Shown in pieces: positions 57,893 to 64,000 of a DNA stretch of 64,000 nt. This DNA comes from Bidens hawaiensis (Eukaryota > Streptophyta > Magnoliopsida > Asterales > Asteraceae). The notes under the pieces are model-generated. The model saw only the letters and a program-made list of their open reading frames with translations, had not been told where the DNA came from and made no database searches. Made by a program: the position numbers and the translations under genes. Location of the stretch: the NCBI GenBank assembly GCA_021521415.1, contig JAIQDT010000061.1, positions 1,488,001-1,552,000 of the forward strand, read 5' to 3'. Each line of letters opens with the position of its first letter. Position 1 is the first letter of the stretch.

Positions 57893-59028
57893 ATGCAAAA
57901 ACATAACTTAATAATATGTTGACTGTATTTTATTATCATGTTTACAAGAAATTTTACACATGCTATGGTTAGATAAATGGCACAAACATACAACGCTATG
58001 TAAAAGTTGTTATTTACCTGAATAATCATTAGTAAATGGGTCAAAATGACCACACTTGACATTAGTCGTCATGGCTTTGGGTTTTATACGGTCGTAGAGC
58101 ACGCACGTTCTGGCGGAGACACAATTGATATAGCCCATAGTCAAAATCACGTAAGTAATAAGTCTTTTAACCCATACTTTTCATTTTAATTTTCACCTCC
58201 ATGCTTGTAAAGAAAATCTTACTACTCTAGTATTTCTCTCCATATTATCCACATCAAATCACTCTAGGACCTCCACAAGGATGCCATCTATATGCCATGT
58301 AGATCCTTTCTTAATTACTATTATCATTTAATGACTTCTATAAATACACGGATTCGTTTCATTATCTTCTAGCCCGCGACCCGGTTTTAGTTTTATACCT
58401 GTTTTGTATCCAAGTATATTACCAAATTTATATTTAAACACAATTATGAAAACCCTAATCCTCTATTAAATTTTCTCATCATCTTCTTCTTCCTGCCGTC
58501 ATTGAGTTTCTCGATTTCCTCAACCTCTGGTATTATTTTAAAGATCATTACTTTAGGGTTTGTATTTGTTCCATTATCTTCATGTTTCCTGGTAAGCGTA
58601 ATTCAGTTCTATGTTTTACGTATTGTTAACCCAAAATTTTAAATCGATTGAACAATCAATCTATTCGATTTATGGTTCTCATATTCTTTGTTTAGGGTTT
58701 TAAACAAGTTTTAAGGTGGTTCAGTTAGAATCGCTTTAAGGATTTAAACAATAAAACGATTAGATTTATGGTCTAAGTATTATTTGTATTTTGTTTTTCT
58801 AAACTTAAATATATCAAATACCTACATAAAGTAATATTATTATTGATTGTTTGTAATTTGACAGTGACGGTTTGCTACCTTGTCCGAATGTATATTTCAC
58901 ATAAAAAATATAACAAGTCTCTAATTTAAGTTGTAAACTTAAGTTTATCAAGATATTCAATTGATTGATAATTAAAATTAATATTTATTTCTAAAAACGT
59001 GTAAATTTAAGTCAATTGTTGTACTTAA
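57893..59028 (+). promoter_or_regulatory. Possible host promoter and 5' leader remnant
   Basis: A TATA box (TATAAATA, 58339-58346) is followed 100 bp on by GAAAACCCTAATCC (telo-box-like), a TCATCATCTTCTTCTTCC leader and GGTATTATTTT that could be a splice donor (58527). This order resembles plant gene 5' ends, but no coding exon was found, and a transposon origin is equally possible. Confidence 0.25.
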
Positions 59029-59500
59029 GGCTGAGGGGTGTGGAGCGCTAGAAAGGGTGCAAGAGGCCAGCCGCTCGCGCCTCGGGGCGCGAGCACCACA
59101 CCACCGAGGCGCGAGAGGGGCGCGAGAGGGGCGCGAGCGCGGAAAAAGAGGCAGGCGCAAGGGGGTTCGCGGGACCTGTGTGGCGTTTAGGGCTTGGGGA
59201 ATGGTGAAAAAGAGCCGTTGGAGACCAAATGAGCCGTTGGCTCTTTAATTTTTAAAAAAAAAAAATTTTCCTACTCCTATATATTACCCATTTTATACAA
59301 CACTAACACAACTTCAAAAAAACCCAAACTTACCCATTTCTTTATACAACACTTCCTATATATTACCCATTTCTTTCAAACTTTTTTAAAAAAACCTTTA
59401 CAAAATCCTATATAATACCCCTAAATCAACCCATTTTTACCATATCAAACACAACTTCAATCTCCAAACAACCCATCGTCCCATTTTTTTTTTTTAAAAA

Positions 59501-59827
59501 ATGTCGTCGTACTCGTCTGATTCCGACTCCTCCGAAGAGGATGATTTGCTTCTTCATGTCGGGGGAGTTTTGACCGCAACCGTGGTCAATCTCTTGCAAA
59601 ATCAAGCCCATCAACCCCGACTCCCGAGGGTTAGAGCACCACCTCGTGATCGTGATCGATCGGGTGCTAACGATACTTTGCTAGGGGTCTTCCCGGTTTT
59701 ACCCCTCTTCAAAAATGCACGGCTGCTATCCGTCAATTAGCGTACGGCATCTCGTCGGACGCTTTGGATGAGTATTTACAGATGTCGAAAAGGGTTGCAC
59801 GTGAATCCCTTCATTTTTTCTGCCAAG
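59501..59827 (+). pseudogene. Harbinger transposase, exon 1 (deleted and frameshifted)
   Basis: Starts MSSYSSDSDSSEEDD at 59501 with a short frame to 59740. Just before its end the correct frame changes: FTPLQKCTAAIRQLAYGIS (from about 59697) continues to SLHFFCQ at the exon end. Compared with the family, roughly 60 residues upstream of this segment are missing, including part of the helix-turn-helix-like region, so a deletion caused the frameshift. The exon ends at CAAG before GTAAAA. Confidence 0.75.
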
Positions 59828-59893
59828 GTAAAAAACATTAATTTTACTTTTTATTAAATATTTATTACATTTTGTAATATATATTGTACGTAG
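59828..59893 (+). other. 66-bp intron of Harbinger transposase
   Basis: GTAAAAAACAT to TTGTACGTAG, A/T-rich, joining FFCQ to GVISTYARRYLRKP in phase. GT-AG borders and restored family continuity support it. Confidence 0.75.
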
Positions 59894-60699
59894 GAGTCAT
59901 ATCGACTTACGCTCGGAGATATCTGCGTAAACCTACAATGTATGACATCCAACGCATATATGAGGTGCACGCAGAAAAACATGGTTTTCCTGGGATGCTA
60001 GGTAGCATCGATTGTACGCATGTTGGATGGGCTATGTGTCCAACGGCCTGGCGAGGTCAGTTCCACCGTGGTGATCATGAAGGGCCGACCCTCATACTTG
60101 AGGCGGCGGTGTCACAGGATCTTTGGTTTTGGCATGCTTTTTTTGGTGTTGCTGGGTCAAATAACGACCTTAATGTTATCGATCAGTCACATTTGATCAA
60201 CGACCTTATCGACGGGGTTGAACCACCTCAATCTTTTCTTGCAAATGAAGAACTCTTCAAGTACGGGTACTATCTGGTCGATGGTATTTACAACGAATGG
60301 GCTGTGTTAGTTCAAGCTTTTACAGATCCAGTCGCCGACAAACGGAAGTATTTTACGAAGAAGCAAGAGTCTGCTAGAAAAGATATTGAAAGAGCTTTTG
60401 GAGCTATAAAAAAACAATATTATGTTCTGGCGAACCCGATACGTTATTGGACTCGGGAGAGGATAATGGACGTCGTCTACACGTGTCTTATCCTACACAA
60501 CATGACGTTAGAAGACGAGGGCAAAGCTATATGCCAAAACTACCAAGGTGACATTCCGCCACAACCGTCCACAATCAGTGATCAACCAAAACTTCATAAC
60601 ATAGCAAATATCAAGAGCCGTGAGATACACGGGGATCTTCGACATGAGTTGGTTGAACATTTGTGGGCGAGGCGACCAGATGATCTTGTATTAGATTAG
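59894..60699 (+). pseudogene. Harbinger transposase, exon 2 (DDE nuclease domain)
   Basis: An intact frame to TAG 60697-60699 with all parts of the HARBI1-type nuclease: GMLGSIDCTHVGWAM (first catalytic Asp), FFGVAGSNNDLNVID, YYLVDGIYNEWA (second Asp), SARKDIERAFGAIKKQY (Glu), and LILHNMTLEDEG near the end. It would cut and rejoin DNA at the TIRs. Since exon 1 is broken, the gene cannot give a full-length protein, although the catalytic exon itself has no stop. Confidence 0.9.
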
Positions 60700-61014
60700 T
60701 TTTATTATTAAATATTATTGTTTGTTTAATTTTTAGTATGTTTTTTTTTATTATGAATTTTCAAAAAAACGTGTGTTTTTTTAAATAATTTCTTGTTTTT
60801 TTAATAATACGTTTTTTTAATACATTTATAAAAAAATTAAAAAAAAAACCGCTCGCGCCCCCTCTCGCGCCCCTCCACACCATGTCCCGGGGCGCGAGCA
60901 CCACTACCAACACCCATCTTATCAAGTTTCTCTCTCTGCCACACGTCACAATATTATTGGCTGGCGCCCCCACACCCCCGCCCCCTCTCGCGCCCCCCAC
61001 ACCCCAAAGCCTAA

Positions 61015-62845
61015 TGAATGCTATTGTAATGGAGGAATTTTAGTCAAAAGGATCCATTTTATTATGTGGTATTGATAATTATATCAATTTTGTTATTGAA
61101 ATTTTGCGTTAACCGAATATATAATAACAATAAAAATTTGACCGTAATAAACTTTAGTTTGACCAGTGATATAAAAGGATTCAAATCAATGCTTTCTTAA
61201 ATTCATTTGAATATATATATATATATACACACACAGGGGTCAGGGCAGGGTTAATATAAAATCCACTCTAGATGTGAAAACCATTAAAACTCTACTATGA
61301 TCATTGATCTAGATCAATCAATAGTTAAGATTAAATCTACCAAATTAATCCATTAAATTATTAAATTTAATCTTATTTAAAATACAAAAGGATAAAGAGG
61401 TAAAACTATATTTGATTGCTTTATGTCACACATCAGTCATGTCTCTTTGTCTCTCCTGTACATTTTTCTCTTATGTTTTTTGATTTTACGTTTTTGAACA
61501 TTTTTTGAACATATGTTTTAAGAACATAGAACATTTTACATGTGTATTAATTAAATATTTCCAATTAAAGCATACGTATTGTCAACATATATTTTTTGAA
61601 TATATGTTTTTCGAACAATTTACGTACGCATTAATTCAACATCTCCAATTAAACATATGTTTTCTCGATCATTTCATATACATTTTTTTTCAACTACAAA
61701 AACTCTTTAATATAATCAAAATGCTTAAAAAATATCCTTGACCTAAAAACAAAACAACTGTATTCTAATCTATCTCACGAACAACCCTAAAATTTTGATC
61801 TCACACATGCTCTTTGTATGCGCTAGGATCTCGCTATTGGATCTTCCCGACATCATAAACTTATTGTCCAGGTACAAGCTTAGAAGTCCAAATATTCTTG
61901 AAATCTTTGTTGGAAATCAAAGAGCCAACAAAGAAATGCTATTAAAAACACAAACATTTTGTTTCAATTCTTTGAAAGTAACGAGGAACTCAAGAAATCA
62001 GTGTAATAACCTCAACAACGATGTCATACATGGATTATAAAACAAAATCTAGTAATAATAATAGTATTTTCAAATGTAGTCTTTAATCAACTAAAAAAGA
62101 AACCAATAATAAAAAACCCTTCATATCAAATAAATAATTAAGTTTGTAATTAAAATAGAAACACTTAAAAAAAACCCACCTCTTATCTTCATGTTCAACC
62201 AAAACAACCAGATCTAAAAAATGCAGAGGCGGATCTAAAAAAACTGTCCAGAACAAAAAAAACCACATCTGAAAATGCATTGGTGCTAGGGTTCAGAACG
62301 AAGAAAATGAAGTTGCGGATCTAATGATGCCGCTGGCAAATCTGGTGATGGTGGCAGTTGTTTATGGTGAGGGTTGTTATCAACGGAACCCATTTCCTCC
62401 GCTAAGTAGACTTCGGTGACAACGCTAATTTGAAGGACGGAGATGTTACCGGAGGACAGAAACGGCTGCTAGGAAGAACATAAGATGGGTCTAATGCAAA
62501 TCTCCATAAACCATGGAAAATAACCTTAGAATAATTGTTGGAGAAGATGGAGAAAGTAAGGTAAATAAAGTAAATGTGGAGGGAGAGAAAAGTGTTTTGA
62601 CATGTTAAGTTGAAAAGTCATAAGGCAAGTTGGAAAGAATAAATTGAAAAAAGATGCGATGTGACTTATATGGTGTATGAGGAGGAAAAGGACAAACTTG
62701 GTGAAATTACAAAACTGGCATTGTTATTAAAAAAAAATTAAACCATATAGTGAATACGTGGCACAACATGAACCACATATTTGAGTTTCTTTGAGTTTTC
62801 ACAACTAGATGGGGTTAACATATACTTCACCTATATATATATACA
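61015..62845. other. A/T-rich region, no gene recognised
   Basis: Contains TA/CA microsatellite runs (61209-61236, 62831-62843) and similar CTCTAGATGTGAAAAC/ATCTAGTTGTGAAAAC words near both ends in inverted orientation (61267 and 62795 regions). Together with the AGGGGTCAGGGCAGGGTTA word this hints at a Helitron- or MITE-like unit between 61230 and 62840, but no target duplication or terminal motif pair could be confirmed. Open frames at 61505-61741 and 61795-62040 lack domains. Confidence 0.35.
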
Positions 62846-62880
62846 CTAGCTTAGCTACTCGTGTATTACACGGGTTTAAT
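62846..62880 (-). mobile_element. Second Helitron-like 3' terminus
   Basis: The minus strand reads a hairpin ACCCGTGTAATACACGAGT (one mismatch in the arms), then AGCTAAG and CTAG followed by T. This matches the hairpin plus CTRR ending of Helitrons. The element would extend rightwards; its 5' end was not found. Confidence 0.5.
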
Positions 62881-63847
62881 AATTTAAATTATGTAAGTAA
62901 TAAAAAAAAATCAGCGTATATGAAATATTTAATAAACATGCATATCCTCAAATTACATTTGAACCATAAATCATTTCAAACTTCTGTAAATAGATGACAT
63001 TATTAATTTTTTTTCTTGTGGCCTATATCACCACGTCTTGTCACAAATTTTAACAACTCAGACAAATTATACATACAATGGGATATTATTATGGGCTAGC
63101 ATATAATTTAAATAGACTAACATATGTACCTCTTCAAACTTCTTCACGATTTGATTCTTCTTTGACCCGTTAGTAGTTTGAAAGAAACCAAGATGCGTAA
63201 AATGTGATTTTTAGAAATTTGACCTTTATCGAATAAAAAATATATGACAAACATATTGACTTTGAATCTAATCCGAAACCAAATTTTAAATATCCAAAAT
63301 TAGTCTTTATCCGTCATCAAAGTTATGGCCCCAAAGATTTGTCATCAAAGTCATGACCTGAAAGTTGAAACATACTTTGGCCCGTTAGCTCTTTTTAGAT
63401 AAAAATGCTTTTAACCTGTATCAAATTTTGAATCAATAACAATATTTTGTAGTCAAAACACATTGTTCCTAAACTGCCATTGCTAGATATTATAACCTAA
63501 AATCTATTTTTTTTTTCATATTGTCCAAACCCTTGATTCAGTTTTAACTAATCTATTATAAAAACTAGGCTATGAGAAAATACTCTTTTGCACTCAGAAA
63601 CTTAGAAAATTCTGATGATCGATTCTTATTTTCTTAGCTACTTTGTTGCTTTTTCACACCTCTTTTTTGATCACTAAAAGGCTACTTGTAATAGCAATAT
63701 TGATGATATAAGTAATATTAGTAAAAATAATATTATTTTTATTTCATTGTTATTATTAGTATTTATTAATTATTAGTGAGTAATCATTATGAGTATTTAT
63801 TATTTATTTGTATTTATTAGTGCACATGTGGTAAAGTAGAGGATTAC
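62881..63847. other. A/T-rich region, nothing recognised
   Basis: No gene, array or confirmed element boundary. Possibly the body of the Helitron-like element whose end is at 62846. Confidence 0.3.
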
Positions 63848-63857
63848 AAGGCCTTAT

Positions 63858-63990
63858 GAAGTGACGCCATCTCCACTTTGGTGGGATGGTAAAGGCTTTG
63901 GCCTTTGGGTGAGAGGTCCAGGGTTCGATTCCTGGCAATGGTGTTATATTGTAAATAGTAGGAGGAAAGCATTAACATTCAAAAAAAAAA
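63858..63990 (+). mobile_element. tRNA-derived SINE with poly-A tail and target duplication
   Basis: 133 bp flanked by the 10-bp direct repeat AAGGCCTTAT (63848-63857 and 63991-64000). It contains a B box (GGTTCGATTCC, about 63922) and an upstream TGGGATGGTAAAGGC segment as the likely A box, and ends in a run of A. The right duplication touches the window edge, so it may be longer than 10 bp. Confidence 0.85.
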
Positions 63991-64000
63991 AAGGCCTTAT

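Larger units (their letters stand above)
59029..61011 (+). mobile_element. PIF/Harbinger element
   Basis: 1983-bp DNA transposon bounded by TAA target duplications (59026-59028 and 61012-61014). Terminal inverted repeats: left GGCTGAGGGGTGTGGAGCGC, right (complement) GGCTTTGGGGTGTGGGGGGC. Both subterminal regions are rich in GCGCGAG/CTCGCGC words (59065-59160 and 60850-60990), while the centre is ordinary. It encodes a broken transposase. The second protein usual for autonomous PIF elements (Myb-like) is not present, so it is non-autonomous. Confidence 0.9.

Noticed and set aside
58370..58390. CTAGCCCGCGACCCGG as another Helitron terminus
   Set aside because: Resembles the CTAG plus GC-rich hairpin pattern but no adequate hairpin or A/T target site is visible.
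63922..63940. B box as part of a genuine tRNA gene
   Set aside because: No cloverleaf can be drawn, and poly-A tail plus target duplication indicate a SINE.

Overview
The window is repeat-dense plant nuclear DNA with no intact host gene that I can recognise. It is built almost entirely of transposable elements, many nested inside one another. The element types (Tekay-like chromovirus, Athila-like Ty3/gypsy, SIRE/Maximus-like Ty1/copia with a third ORF, PIF/Harbinger, MULE, Helitron ends, tRNA-derived SINEs) indicate a eudicot. The third ORF of the copia element resembles a protein family I associate with Asteraceae retrotransposons; that assignment is recall, not a search result.

Left part (1-8.7 kb): the 3' end of a chromovirus-type Ty3/gypsy element (integrase tail, polypurine tract, 2.08-kb LTR 388-2464) sits inside a truncated LTR of a second family (2465-4949, minus). 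A truncated inverted relative of the first LTR follows (about 5030-7599).

Centre (8.7-41.6 kb): a four-level nest. An Athila-like Ty3/gypsy element (minus strand; LTR about 8730-10264, IN-RH-RT-PR-gag 11945-16856, gag start 41227-41557) is split by a SIRE-like Ty1/copia element (plus strand, 16857-41226; leader, gag, PR, IN, RT, RNase H, spacer, ORF3, 3' LTR). That element is split between RNase H and ORF3 by an unusual LTR element 'B' (27022-37264, 5-bp target duplication ATCTT). B has LTRs and a polypurine tract but no recognisable gag or pol; its only coding content is a very long, broken ORF whose N-terminal region is homologous to ORF3 of its host. The 3' LTR of B is in turn split by a solo LTR (33675-36737, target duplication GAATA).

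Right part (41.6-64 kb): a 3.66-kb LTR with its polypurine tract (42108-45769); a tRNA-like SINE fragment; a long TA microsatellite; a hAT-like remnant; another LTR with polypurine tract (48826-50746); a solo LTR of the first family (50776-52809, target duplication CCATA); an imperfect foldback (about 53.4-54.1 kb); a Helitron-like terminus; a MULE-like TIR element with 9-bp target duplication (54826-57883) that contains another solo LTR (55501-57611, target duplication AGTGA); a PIF/Harbinger element with TIRs, TAA target duplication and a broken two-exon transposase (59029-61011); a second Helitron-like terminus; and at the right edge a SINE with poly-A tail and 10-bp target duplication (63858-63990).

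Most noteworthy: the ORF3-only element B; consensus 3' splice sites directly before ORF3 in both copia-type elements; element-specific arrays of short CG-containing palindromic motifs (TAACGAATG in the SIRE-like element, CGAGCA in B); and palindromic minisatellites at one equivalent LTR position whose sequence differs completely between three related LTRs. All coding regions are broken by stops or frameshifts, and several stops are C-to-T changes expected from methylated DNA.
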